Source of the DNA: Rhipidocladum racemiflorum
Taxonomy: Eukaryota > Streptophyta > Magnoliopsida > Poales > Poaceae
Assembly (NCBI GenBank): GCA_036346355.1
Contig: JAYEVF010000027.1
Coordinates: forward strand, 1,612,001 to 1,676,000
Length of the DNA stretch: 64,000 bases
Reading direction: 5' to 3'
Shown here: positions 33,016 through 42,140 of the stretch, piece after piece
Position numbering within the stretch: the first letter of the stretch is position 1
How the letters are laid out: each line of letters begins with the position of its first letter
Program-made: the position numbers and the translations under genes
Notes under the pieces: model-generated
Told to the model about the DNA's origin: nothing
Databases searched by the model: none
What the model saw: the letters and a program-made list of their open reading frames with translations, nothing else

Positions 33016-36000
33016 TCAGGACCCGACCCATATGCTCGGGTGATACGCCTTTAGATATTTTCCATTGATCGCTTTAGGTAGAACGAACCCGTCTAAGGAT
33101 TCCAGTATATACGAATTCCCGTCAATTGGTCGATTGATTTTATAAGGCCCTTCCCATGTTGGAGACCATTTGCCGAATCGATTATCCTTAGATCCGATCG
33201 GCAACACGGTTTTCCATACCAAATCGGCTTGATTGAATGATTTCATCATCACCTTTTTATTATACGACCTGGCAACCCTTTCTTTATTCTTTTTAAGCCG
33301 ATCTAGCGTGATCAGCCGTAGTTCAGCCAAGTCATCTAGATTGTCCAGCATCGCCTGTTCATATTCATCGGCTGACAACTTATCTTGCCCACATATCCTT
33401 ACTGAGCCGATGTTGATCTCTACGGGTAAAACGGCTTCTTGTCCATATACTAACTGAAAAGGCGATAATTTAGTAGATCCATGATGAGATAGCCGATAAG
33501 CCCACAAAGCCTCCGATAGCATTGAATGCCATTTCCTCGGCTCGTCCTCGATTTTTCTTTTTATCAGTTTTATCAATGTTTTATTTGACGATTCGGCCTG
33601 TCCATTGGCCTGAGCGTAGTAAGGGGAAGAGTTGAGTAATCTTATCCCAAGACTTCTCGCAAAACTTTTGAACTCGTTGGACATGAACACAGTCCCTTGA
33701 TCAGTAGTAATTGTCTGCGGAATTCCAAACCGATGAACGATGTGCTCATTTATAAAGTTGATTAGCTCTTTGCTAGTAACCTTCTTAAGTGGTACAGCCT
33801 CAACCCATTTTGAGAAATAATCTGTGGCTGCAAGGATGAATCTATGTCCTTTGCTGGATGCCGGAAATATTTGGCCGATTATGTCTATACCCCATCCTCT
33901 AAATGGCCATGGCTTGATGATCGGGTGCAAAGCCGATGCTGGTGCTGACTGTATGTTACCAAACTTTTGGCACGTTTGGCATCCTTTATAATATTTGAAG
34001 CAGTCCTCTAACATCGTCGGCCAAAAATATCCCGTTCGTCTCAGCATCCACTTCATCTTATGGGCCGATTGATGTGATCCACAGATGCCTTCATGGACTT
34101 CACCCATTGCTACTTTGGCTTCCTCGGTTCCCAGGCATCTTAACAACAAACCTTCCATAGTCCGAAAGTATAATACATCTTCTAGTAGAACATATTTGAG
34201 TGCTTTGCGCCTGACCTTCTGCTCGGTCGGCTTGGATGGATCTGACAAATAATCCTTTATCTCTGTTCTCCAGTCGACAGGGTGAACACATAAGATCGGC
34301 CAAACATTTAGCCCGTTTGGTCCCTGTCGACTTTCAATCTTGTACCCTGATGCACATTGTGCCAATTGATTTGCTTTATCATTAGCTTCTCTGGGGATAT
34401 GTTTTATAGAAAATGTAGTGAACATCTCGATGATCTGGAGGCATTGGTGTAAGTACTGAGTTAGCGCACCGTTGTTGCATCGGTATTCTCCTTTAACTTG
34501 CTGTACAATTAGCATCGAGTCTCCAAAAGCTTCGACGTCTTTCACCCTGATGCTATCTAACAATTGTAAACCCTTTAGTAATGCTTCGTATTCTGCTTGA
34601 TTGTTTGAACATCGGCTATTTAGCCGATACATGAAGCCATACTCCCGTTTTCTAGGTGAAATTAATATCACGCCGATACCTTCGCCTTCCTGGCAAACGG
34701 ATCCATCAAAATACAGCTGCCAAGGAGTTATATCAACTGTTCCTGTTAATGTTTCACTTCCTGTGATAAAATCGGCCACAGCTTGTCCTTTTACAGATTT
34801 AGCCAACTCATAGGTTAACTCGAACTCTGTTAAGGCGTATGCCCATTTGCCAAGCCGACCCCGCAGAATTGGCGCCGATAATATATACTTGACTACATCG
34901 GTTTTGCATATTATAATGCATTTGGAAGCCAGCATATAATGTCTTAGTTTGGTGCAAGCAAAATACAATGATAAGCATAATTTTTCCACTAGGGGATACC
35001 TGGTTTCTACATCTAAAAGACGTCGGCTTAAATAAAATATTGCTCGTTCCTTCGTATCGGCTTCTTGTGTTAAAACCGCCCCAATTGAATCACCTTCAGC
35101 CGATATATATAGTCTAAAAGGTATACCATGTTTTGGTGCAGTCAATACCGGTGGACTCATCAGATAACCCTTTATGTCGTCAAAGGCCTTTTGTTGGTCG
35201 GCTTCCCATTTGAATTCTTGGTTGTCTTTAATTTTTAGCAGCGGTGTGAAGGCCCGAATACGCCCCGACAAGTTTGAGATAAAACGCCGCAAGTAGTTGA
35301 TTTTCCCAATCAATACTTGCAACTCCTTTTTGCTTGTCGGCGGTCTAGTATCGGCTATAGCTTTTACTTTGGCTTGGTTTACTTCAATTCCTCCTTCATG
35401 CACTGTAAACCCAAGAAATTGTCCAACCGATACTCCGAAAGCACATTTGAGAGGGTTCATTTTTAACCCATGTAACCTTGTGCTTTTGAACATCTTTTCC
35501 AGGTCGGCTAAATGTTGCCAGTCTTCTTTGGATTTTACCACCACATCGTCGATGTATATTTCCACGGTATTGCCGATCAAATCATGGAAAATATGGTTCA
35601 TAGCACGCTGATAAGTAGCACCGGCATTTTTTAAACCGAAGGTCATAACTTTCCACTCATACAGCCCTAAAGCCCCCGGACATCTGAAGGCTGTTTTGGG
35701 TATATCGGCTTTGGCCATGAATATCTGATTGTATCCGGCATTTCCGTCCAAGAAACTTATGATCTTATTTCCGGAAGCAGCATCAATAAGCATATTGGCT
35801 ATAGGCATCGGGTATTCATCTTTTGGTGTGGCTTTGTTCAAATCTCTAAAATCGACACATACCCTAAGTTTGCCATTTTTCTTTTTTACAGGGACGATGT
35901 TTGAGACCCATTCAGCGTATCGGCAGGGCCGGATAAACTTTGCCTCTAGCAATCGTCCTACTTCTTCTTTTATAGCGTCATATAATGTAGGATTAAATCG

Positions 36001-36345
36001 CTTGGGGTATTGTTTGAATGGCCGATACCCAGGTTTTATTGGTAGCCGATGCTCAACTAGCTGTCGGCTCAAACCTGGCATCTCGTAATACTCCCACGCG
36101 AAGCAATCTCTATATTTTTTTAGTATTTCGACCAACTTTGCTTTATAACTGGGTTCTAATTTAGCACTTACAAACGTTGGTCTTTTGCTATCACCTTCCC
36201 CAATATCGATCTCTTCGAGCAGATCGGCAGAAGTAAATCCTAACCCTTTTCTTTCTTCTTCAAAATCCTCAACAGCTTCTTCGTATTCTTCTTGTCGATA
36301 GCTTTTGGCCTTTTCCTGCAGCTTTGCTAGTGTGTTGTGCTCCAT
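33016..36345 (-). CDS. pol: Pol polyprotein: RT, RNase H, archaeal-type RNase H, integrase
   Basis: 1,109 codons without a stop. Reverse transcriptase has CVDFRDLNKATPKDEYPMP (163-181), FLDGNAGYNQI (198-208) and the catalytic YIDD (264-267). The first RNase H region follows (about 400-520). A second, archaeal-type RNase H begins LYFDGSVCQEGEGIGVIL near residue 540 and includes NNQAEYEALL and DSMLIVQQVKGEY. The integrase zinc region (H...H...CQTC) lies near 750-790. The core has WGIDIIGQI, TTDQGTVF and GQAESSNK, giving the D, D, E triad. A C-terminal DNA-binding part ends near WVGS. The start at 36345 overlaps the end of the preceding gag-protease frame by 19 nt in another frame. No chromodomain is seen. 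All catalytic residues I can check are present, so this part could be functional. Confidence 0.93.
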   Translation of the reverse strand: MEHNTLAKLQEKAKSYRQEEYEEAVEDFEEERKGLGFTSADLLEEIDIGEGDSKRPTFVSAKLEPSYKAKLVEILKKYRDCFAWEYYEMPGLSRQLVEHRLPIKPGYRPFKQYPKRFNPTLYDAIKEEVGRLLEAKFIRPCRYAEWVSNIVPVKKKNGKLRVCVDFRDLNKATPKDEYPMPIANMLIDAASGNKIISFLDGNAGYNQIFMAKADIPKTAFRCPGALGLYEWKVMTFGLKNAGATYQRAMNHIFHDLIGNTVEIYIDDVVVKSKEDWQHLADLEKMFKSTRLHGLKMNPLKCAFGVSVGQFLGFTVHEGGIEVNQAKVKAIADTRPPTSKKELQVLIGKINYLRRFISNLSGRIRAFTPLLKIKDNQEFKWEADQQKAFDDIKGYLMSPPVLTAPKHGIPFRLYISAEGDSIGAVLTQEADTKERAIFYLSRRLLDVETRYPLVEKLCLSLYFACTKLRHYMLASKCIIICKTDVVKYILSAPILRGRLGKWAYALTEFELTYELAKSVKGQAVADFITGSETLTGTVDITPWQLYFDGSVCQEGEGIGVILISPRKREYGFMYRLNSRCSNNQAEYEALLKGLQLLDSIRVKDVEAFGDSMLIVQQVKGEYRCNNGALTQYLHQCLQIIEMFTTFSIKHIPREANDKANQLAQCASGYKIESRQGPNGLNVWPILCVHPVDWRTEIKDYLSDPSKPTEQKVRRKALKYVLLEDVLYFRTMEGLLLRCLGTEEAKVAMGEVHEGICGSHQSAHKMKWMLRRTGYFWPTMLEDCFKYYKGCQTCQKFGNIQSAPASALHPIIKPWPFRGWGIDIIGQIFPASSKGHRFILAATDYFSKWVEAVPLKKVTSKELINFINEHIVHRFGIPQTITTDQGTVFMSNEFKSFARSLGIRLLNSSPYYAQANGQAESSNKTLIKLIKRKIEDEPRKWHSMLSEALWAYRLSHHGSTKLSPFQLVYGQEAVLPVEINIGSVRICGQDKLSADEYEQAMLDNLDDLAELRLITLDRLKKNKERVARSYNKKVMMKSFNQADLVWKTVLPIGSKDNRFGKWSPTWEGPYKINRPIDGNSYILESLDGFVLPKAINGKYLKAYHPSIWVGS

Positions 36346-38348
36346 CTTCTCACTACTTCGTCTGTCCGATCAAACGTGTTGGGTTTGACGCTGATCGGCT
36401 TAAATCCTGACTTCTCGACGCAGATAAAATCGCAAGTGTCCAAGGCTTTCCCTGATATGTATTCGGCTTCTTCGTGTGGCCAATTGGTATCAGGGCTAGC
36501 CATGGCGATATGAGCCGATGTGTCGGCCGGTACAACTTCCACTGTATCATCGTTCCACTGCACCAATTTTTGGTGCATAGTTGATGGTATACAGCAATTG
36601 GCGTGGATCGATCCGCCCAAGGAGCACTGCTTGTAATTGCCTTTGGCTTCAATCACAAAAAATGCGGTCGGCAAAGTTTTATTACCGACTGTCAGTTCTG
36701 ACACCATTATGCCTTTGGCCTCAGTTGGGTCTCCTGTGAAGTCATTTAGTACCATGTTGGTCTTGATCAAGTCTTCATCGGCTTTACCCAATTTTCTGAA
36801 AGTACTCAACGGCATCAGATTAACTGTCGCCCCACCGTCGACCAACATGCGAGATATCGGTCGGCCATTAATGTACCCTTTCAGATACAACGGTTTTAGA
36901 TGCCGATGCATGTCTTGTGGCTTTTCGAACACAGCGTCTGGTGCTCCGAGGCACAATTGGGCGAACACTTCTTCAGCCGATTCTTCGGTTTTGAACTCGG
37001 CAGGTAGAGTGAATACCATGTTTATATCCATTGGTGGCGTATCATCTCTGATCATCGGAGAACCGGATTCGACCGATTGATCCGAATCACTATCGATCTG
37101 TTCCTTCTTTCTCCATTCTTTTTTCAAAAACGGTACTGGTCTTAACTTATTGAACATCCGATCCCTCTCGCTCTCCTTTTCAGCTTCCCTTTCTTCCTGT
37201 GTCTTCAATCGCTGAAGCCTCCTGCGTTGTGATTTGCTGAGACCCGAGGGGCACCACCTAGGCTTAGGTTCTATCGGCTTTCTTATTCTTCCAGCTAAAT
37301 TGCTCATTTCGCTGTCAGATTCCATTCTACTTGTGTTAGCCGATAGTTCCTGATTTCGGGAGGACTCGCCTTGCTCTGATGTCGACAACCTTTCGTGGAT
37401 CGGCCTCCTGCTTCTCACTTCTAGTTGATTGTGTATCGGTCTAGACAACCTGTCTTTCGCGGATTGGTTCGGCCGATATGCAGACGAGTGTTGCATAGGA
37501 CAAGACAAAACTGTTGGTAAGGTCATCCCCTTCTCCCAGCAAAACTGCCAAAAGGGGCATTGCCGATGCTTCTCCTCTTCAGTAGTTGGTCGATTTGGCA
37601 TATTTGGTCGCCAATAATAGTCGTCTGTCCTTTGATCTGGTTGATGAAAACTCTGGTGTGGTTGAGTGTTACATCTCCGACTTATCCTCTCATACTTCCC
37701 CAGGAGTTGTGAGAAAGTCGGCTTTGGTTTGAAATCGACTTTTCTTGGGGCCCTCTCAGCCCGATACCATTTTCCGATTTCCGGGTCTCCCCTTGGTTTT
37801 ACCGTCCTTGAGTTCTGTCCATTTTTATCGGCTTCTATTTGTATGGAGCCGATAGTAATCTGTACCGTTTCATCTTTTGATCGTGCTTCAAGTCTTTTAG
37901 TCGGCTTAACGTCTTTCATAGGCCCCTTCCCTTTCTGTGAGCACTGCACCATGTTGACCTGGAAAGGATTCATATCTATTTGCATAGCCGATTCTTCCGC
38001 AAATTTTAACCTGCCATCGGCGATGGCCGATTGAATCTGTTGTCGAAAAATATTGCAATCGTTAGTGTTATGTGAGAATGAATGGTGCCATTTACAATAC
38101 CTTCGTTTTTTAATTTCCTCGGCCGATGGGATGACGTGCCCTTCTGGTAACCTTATGAGTTTTTCTTGTAGTAATAAATCAAATATCTTGTCACATTTTG
38201 ACACATCATATGAGTACTTGACTTCCGCCCTATTTTTTGTTGGCTTAAGTAGAGAGCATACGAGTGGTTTTTTGGAACCCTTAGTCCACTCGGCTATGTT
38301 TATTTCTACTTCGTCCTCGGATGTATCGCTTGAATTGTATTCTACCAT
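36327..38348 (-). CDS. Gag C-terminal region and aspartic protease
   Basis: 673 codons. Near the start a CHHC-type zinc-knuckle relative (CKWHHSFSHNTNDC, about residues 85-98) replaces the usual CCHC. The middle is charged and Arg/Ser-rich. The retropepsin-type protease lies towards the end, with active-site MLVDGGATVNLMPL and, further on, IHANCCIPSTMHQKL. The sequence before it, CSLGGS, stands where LLGRDW is usual, a possible lesion in the protease flap-to-tail region. The frame ends inside the start of pol (19-nt overlap). In Tat elements gag-pro-pol is usually one frame, so the overlap is either a mutation or a frameshift arrangement. Confidence 0.85.
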   Translation of the reverse strand: MVEYNSSDTSEDEVEINIAEWTKGSKKPLVCSLLKPTKNRAEVKYSYDVSKCDKIFDLLLQEKLIRLPEGHVIPSAEEIKKRRYCKWHHSFSHNTNDCNIFRQQIQSAIADGRLKFAEESAMQIDMNPFQVNMVQCSQKGKGPMKDVKPTKRLEARSKDETVQITIGSIQIEADKNGQNSRTVKPRGDPEIGKWYRAERAPRKVDFKPKPTFSQLLGKYERISRRCNTQPHQSFHQPDQRTDDYYWRPNMPNRPTTEEEKHRQCPFWQFCWEKGMTLPTVLSCPMQHSSAYRPNQSAKDRLSRPIHNQLEVRSRRPIHERLSTSEQGESSRNQELSANTSRMESDSEMSNLAGRIRKPIEPKPRWCPSGLSKSQRRRLQRLKTQEEREAEKESERDRMFNKLRPVPFLKKEWRKKEQIDSDSDQSVESGSPMIRDDTPPMDINMVFTLPAEFKTEESAEEVFAQLCLGAPDAVFEKPQDMHRHLKPLYLKGYINGRPISRMLVDGGATVNLMPLSTFRKLGKADEDLIKTNMVLNDFTGDPTEAKGIMVSELTVGNKTLPTAFFVIEAKGNYKQCSLGGSIHANCCIPSTMHQKLVQWNDDTVEVVPADTSAHIAMASPDTNWPHEEAEYISGKALDTCDFICVEKSGFKPISVKPNTFDRTDEVVRRWSTTH

Positions 38349-38958
38349 GTTTACTTTGGCCTTTTCATTACCGTTTGGCTTAAATCTATCTTTAAACCCT
38401 TTGCTCTCTGCATATCGGCATTCATGTGCCGATACGCGGTGGAGTAAGTGGCCTAAATCTGGAAACTCTTGGCCCGATAGCTTCTCTTTTAATGGCGGGA
38501 TTAGCCCTTGGAATGCTAAATCGGCTAATTGATCATCGGGTAATGTTACACTAAAGCATCTATTCCGTACGCCTCTAAACCTTCTGATATAATCAGAAAC
38601 CGATTCACCGTATACAGGATCGAACTAAGATCGAAATCCTAAGCTCCATAGTTCCTGAAAAAAGTATTCATGGAATCGGCTTTCTAAATCGTTCCACACG
38701 TGAACTGAATTTGGGGTAGATTAGTGAACCAAGTGAATGCAGCACCATACAATGATAAAGGAAATGATCTAATTTTTAGTCCATCGGTTGTCAACCCTCT
38801 CCACACTGAGCCATAAACCGTCCGATATGCTCAATCGTGGTTACGGAATCATCACCTGAGAACTTGGCAAAGTCTGGTATTCGAAAGTTGTGCGGGTATG
38901 GCATTCGATCTATGTAATCGGGATACGGCTTCCTATAGCCGATCACTCTTCCTCCGGG
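38349..38958 (-). pseudogene. gag: Gag capsid region, interrupted by stops and frameshifts
   Basis: The minus strand encodes recognisable Gag core pieces in more than one frame: DYIDRMPYPHNFRIPDFAKF and EHIGRFMAQCGE near 38800-38930, then VSDYIRRFRGVRNRCFSV and DDQLADLAFQGLIPPLKEK near 38460-38600. TGA codons occur at 38956-38958 and just after AQCGEG, and the two parts need a frame change. Full-length Gag cannot be made from this copy. Confidence 0.8.
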
Positions 38959-39885
38959 TCAGAACCGAATCGTTTCTCTTAAAACGTTAGCAATTTGTTC
39001 CGCCCAATTGACATTGTCGGCTTGTGGTGCAACCGGACATTGCCAATTTTCATAGTTCACGCCCTGCCCCCCGAGTGCAAACTCGGGTCTTCGTCCAAAT
39101 CGCACCGCAGGAGGTCTTGGCACTTGGTCGTAATCATGATTAAAACCCAATGCATCGGGTATGGGCGCGAAAGGTTCGACGTACGGCATCACCCTATACG
39201 GCGCTTGTTTCACGATTGTGGCTCCCCGTGATGGCGGAACCTGATCCGTTTCGATCGGCTGATAAGCCGATAAACCGATGCTATTGGAGGGCCCATTTGA
39301 CGGATTTGATGCGCTTATCTTAGCCCCATCCGTGTGCCCATGGTAGTGTGTAAATCCATCTCTCTGTATGCTTGGTTTCAAAACAGTAGGTTGAGTTGGC
39401 ATCATAATAGGCGTTTGAGCCGACACGTTTACTGTATTGGTGTCAGGCGTTATGGAATATACTGGGTACGTAGGGATGGTTTGTGGTGGATCTAGTAGGC
39501 TTCCAGACACAGCCAATTCCTGAGCAATTGTTTTCACACTATTTTCTATCATCGGCTTTAATGTGGATACTAGAGCCGATGACTGATTAATTAATGCGTG
39601 ATGAACAGATTGCTCGATCATACTTGATAAATCAGCTTGAGCGGGTGCGTATCGGCTTACCGATTCGGATGACGAATCTCCGATAGGATTGATGCTTGGG
39701 AGTGTAGTCTTTTGAGTAACGCCACGGCGTGTTTTCTGGAAGCACCGCAGCATCATTTCTTCCAAAGCTGCCTTTCGGTCCTCGATTTCTTTTCGCTGTT
39801 CAGGGGTTAAATCGGCCATTTGAGGCGCGATTATAGCATCAGTGTTGATATCGGCGGTAACCGCAGGCTTATCGGTTGACGACAT
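38959..39885 (-). CDS. gag: Gag N-terminal region of the Tat element
   Basis: 308 codons beginning MSSTDKPAVTADINTD. It is rich in Ser, Thr, Pro and Gln, includes a short predicted helix (LTPEQRKEIEDRKAALEEMM) and ends ADNVNWAEQIANVLRETIRF before a TGA. In intact relatives this runs straight into the capsid core, so the stop at 38956 is most likely a mutation. The start lies about 40 nt after the 5' LTR, an unusually short leader. Confidence 0.75.
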   Translation of the reverse strand: MSSTDKPAVTADINTDAIIAPQMADLTPEQRKEIEDRKAALEEMMLRCFQKTRRGVTQKTTLPSINPIGDSSSESVSRYAPAQADLSSMIEQSVHHALINQSSALVSTLKPMIENSVKTIAQELAVSGSLLDPPQTIPTYPVYSITPDTNTVNVSAQTPIMMPTQPTVLKPSIQRDGFTHYHGHTDGAKISASNPSNGPSNSIGLSAYQPIETDQVPPSRGATIVKQAPYRVMPYVEPFAPIPDALGFNHDYDQVPRPPAVRFGRRPEFALGGQGVNYENWQCPVAPQADNVNWAEQIANVLRETIRF

Positions 39886-39901
39886 GTTTGATTTTCTTCG
39901 T

Positions 39902-39919
39902 GTCCCACTGGGCGTGCCA
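39902..39919 (-). other. Candidate primer-binding site of the Tat element
   Basis: Minus-strand TGGCACGCCCAGTGGGAC begins five bases after the 5' LTR. It has the TGG start expected of a tRNA-3'-end complement. I cannot assign the tRNA with confidence. Confidence 0.6.
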
Positions 39920-39924
39920 AAATA

Positions 39925-40551
39925 TGTTCGCGCTAAAAACGTGAAGCAGGGTTCTCAGCTTCGAACAAACAAGACAAACGCTGGGTTTGCAGAGCGTGCC
40001 AGTCAATTTGACCTGAAATTGACAAGGTGGAGTTTGTAATTTGATCAAAGCCGATAAACAAGGATCTATCGGCTTTTCGCTAGTCGGCAAGAACCGATTA
40101 GGGGATAACTAGATCAACCGGTTACAATTGATCCGGATACAAGGTAAAATCGGCTTCGGGAAGGCGATGCGCAGCAAAACGAAGCAGATCAAACCTGGGT
40201 GAAATCGGCAAAAATCAACAATCGGCGATGCGCAACTATGTTGATTCCGTCGACTTGTAGAGAGGTCTATGAAGCTAAAACAATGTAAAAGAAAAGCTTG
40301 TAAAAAGTAGATGTGTGTGTTGTTGGATTGATCCCTGTTCGCTTGATGTCTACCACCTTTTATAGCACGCCTGGCCGATCCGAGTTGCACATGGATACGG
40401 TCCGTTTACCCGTGTCGGCCTCTAATCGGATTTCCTTTCCTTTTAAAAAAAACGGATTCCTTTTCCAATTTGTTTACCGATTTCTTTCCATACGTTCTTT
40501 TTCTTTCCGTCTCAGGCCGATTCCAATACGTGCCGAATTTTGGTGCAAACA
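39925..40551 (-). repeat. 5' LTR of the Tat element (right copy)
   Basis: 627 bp, identical to the left LTR except at three sites (two within the first 60 bp of the plus-strand reading, one about 110 bp from the other end). Promoter box CTATAAAAGG at + 40356-40365, minus strand, driving gag-pol. Confidence 0.95.
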
Positions 40552-40556
40552 GGCAG
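40552..40556. repeat. Target-site duplication GGCAG (right)
   Basis: Copy of 29051-29055. Confidence 0.95.
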
Positions 40557-41297
40557 CTAAAAGGGGTGGACTGTGTAGACTGCTACTGTTACTATAGCAT
40601 ATAAGTTGTGTGCAATTGTAGGGAGAGGCCAAGGAGATGGGACAACCTATATAATCATTTTGTGGTATCCGTCCCTGCATCTTCCTGAATTAGCTCAATC
40701 CACAACACAAATACCATAGTACAAATTGTTGTTTGGTCCTACAAAGATCAAATGAATAAACACAAGGTAAAATAGAAATTTGTTATTTCTAAGAGCAAAG
40801 GACAAATGCTTATTACTATCTTGAGGACATATCAACATTTTTTATAAGCAAGCAACATAATAAATTAAGAAAAAACTACGAAATACATATTGAGATGATA
40901 GGAAGGTATGCTATTTCTTTACTTTTGTATGGCTTTAGTAAAACACACTGCCTACAGATTTTTTTTGAGAAACCAGTGAACCACTTGCCAACAGAATCTT
41001 TAGGAAATCAGTTACACTACTTCAAGGGCAACCCATTCTGTAATTTTGAAAGGGAAAATAGAAAGCAAACATCAGATCACTCAGAACAATAGATATAGGC
41101 AAAAGGAGGCAGCCTAAATAAAGAGAAAAAGATAAAAGGCGAATTTATTTTGCTCAATGTCTGTAATTTTCTTTGCAGCTATACATCCATTTCACTGGCG
41201 GTCATAAGGGGATCAAAATCAAGACATTTTTGTATTAGGTCTACTACTACATTCCAATCCCAATGGAATAAATAAAATGCATCGAGCCAAGGAAAGA
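40557..41297. other. No gene recognised
   Basis: Host-like non-coding sequence between two mobile elements. One 65-codon frame at 40895 has no recognisable features. Confidence 0.5.
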
Positions 41298-41829
41298 AAG
41301 ACAGCGATTTTTTTTAAATAATCTTTTTTATACGTGAAATACAAAAATATATCTTGTTTATTGTTTTTTTTTGCAAGATTGGTCATCTGTCGCGTTGACC
41401 TGACGCGAAAAATCGCTAGGTGTGGTGTCCTGACGCAATTGACGGTCAATCGCGGTGACCTGCCGCGACTGAAAAGCAGTCGCGATGACATGGCATGACT
41501 GGCGCGGAGAGAAATAGAGGGAGAGAGAAAGAGGGAGCAGGAGAGAGAGAAAGAAAGAGGGAGCGGGAGAGAGAAAGAGAGAGAGCGGGGTGAGCATTGA
41601 AGAATTTGTTTATAAATAATTATTTTTTATTCTTGAAATTCAAAAATATATCGTGAATATTTTTTTGCAAAACTGGCCATCTATCGCGCCACGTGGCCAT
41701 TTAATTGATTCTTTTATATCTTTTGTTAGTATTGCAAAAAAAATATTCGCGGTATATTTTTGAATTTCACAATAATAAAAAATGATTATTTACATCAATT
41801 GCATGACCATTCCGCGATTGTATTAAGGT

Positions 41830-42140
41830 CATGCGATATTAAAATATTGATCTCTAATCAATTGAGGATGAATGGTCATGCGATATTAAAATATTGATCT
41901 CTAATCAATTGATGATTAAAAAATGGTCGCGGAATAGTCATACGATTGATTTTGTATGGTTATGATTAAAAATTTAAAATTGTGATTGATGATTAAAAAT
42001 TTAAAATTAATACAATCGCGGAATGGTCATGCAATTGATGATTAAAAATTTAAAATTAGTACAATCGCGGAATGGTCATGCGATTGATGATTAAAAATTT
42101 AAAATTAATACAATCGCGGAATGGTCATGCAATTGATGAT
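41830..42140. repeat. Tandem repeats in the foldback loop
   Basis: GATTAAAAATTTAAAATTA.TACAATCGCGGAATGGTCATGC..TT recurs about four times between 41970 and 42140. Before them are two copies of GGTCATGCGATATTAAAATATTGATCTCTAATCAATTGA (41828 and 41876). Confidence 0.8.

Larger units (their letters stand above)
29056..40551 (-). mobile_element. Tat-lineage Ty3/gypsy element with antisense gene
   Basis: 11,496 bp. Two 627-bp LTRs differ at three positions. A perfect GGCAG duplication flanks it. Reading on the minus strand, the order is 5' LTR (39925-40551), primer site, gag, protease, reverse transcriptase, RNase H, second archaeal-type RNase H, integrase, a roughly 3-kb extra region holding a gene on the opposite strand, polypurine tract, 3' LTR (29056-29682). 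The second RNase H, the post-integrase extra region and the antisense ORF are marks of grass Tat elements (Grande/Retrosat2-like) in the literature as I recall it. Pol is uninterrupted, but gag and the antisense gene carry breaks, so the copy is probably not autonomous. At the usual grass rate of about 1.3e-8 per site per year, three differences imply roughly 0.2 million years. Confidence 0.95.

Noticed and set aside
36353..38532. Several 60-160 codon plus-strand frames opposite gag-protease
   Set aside because: They are antisense shadows of the gag-protease frames. The real antisense gene of this element is at 29969-32853, with splice sites and domain support.
41500..41600. CRISPR-like array or simple satellite
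   Set aside because: GA-rich microsatellite mirrored by a CT-rich one in the other arm. The unit length is irregular and the context is a plant foldback element.
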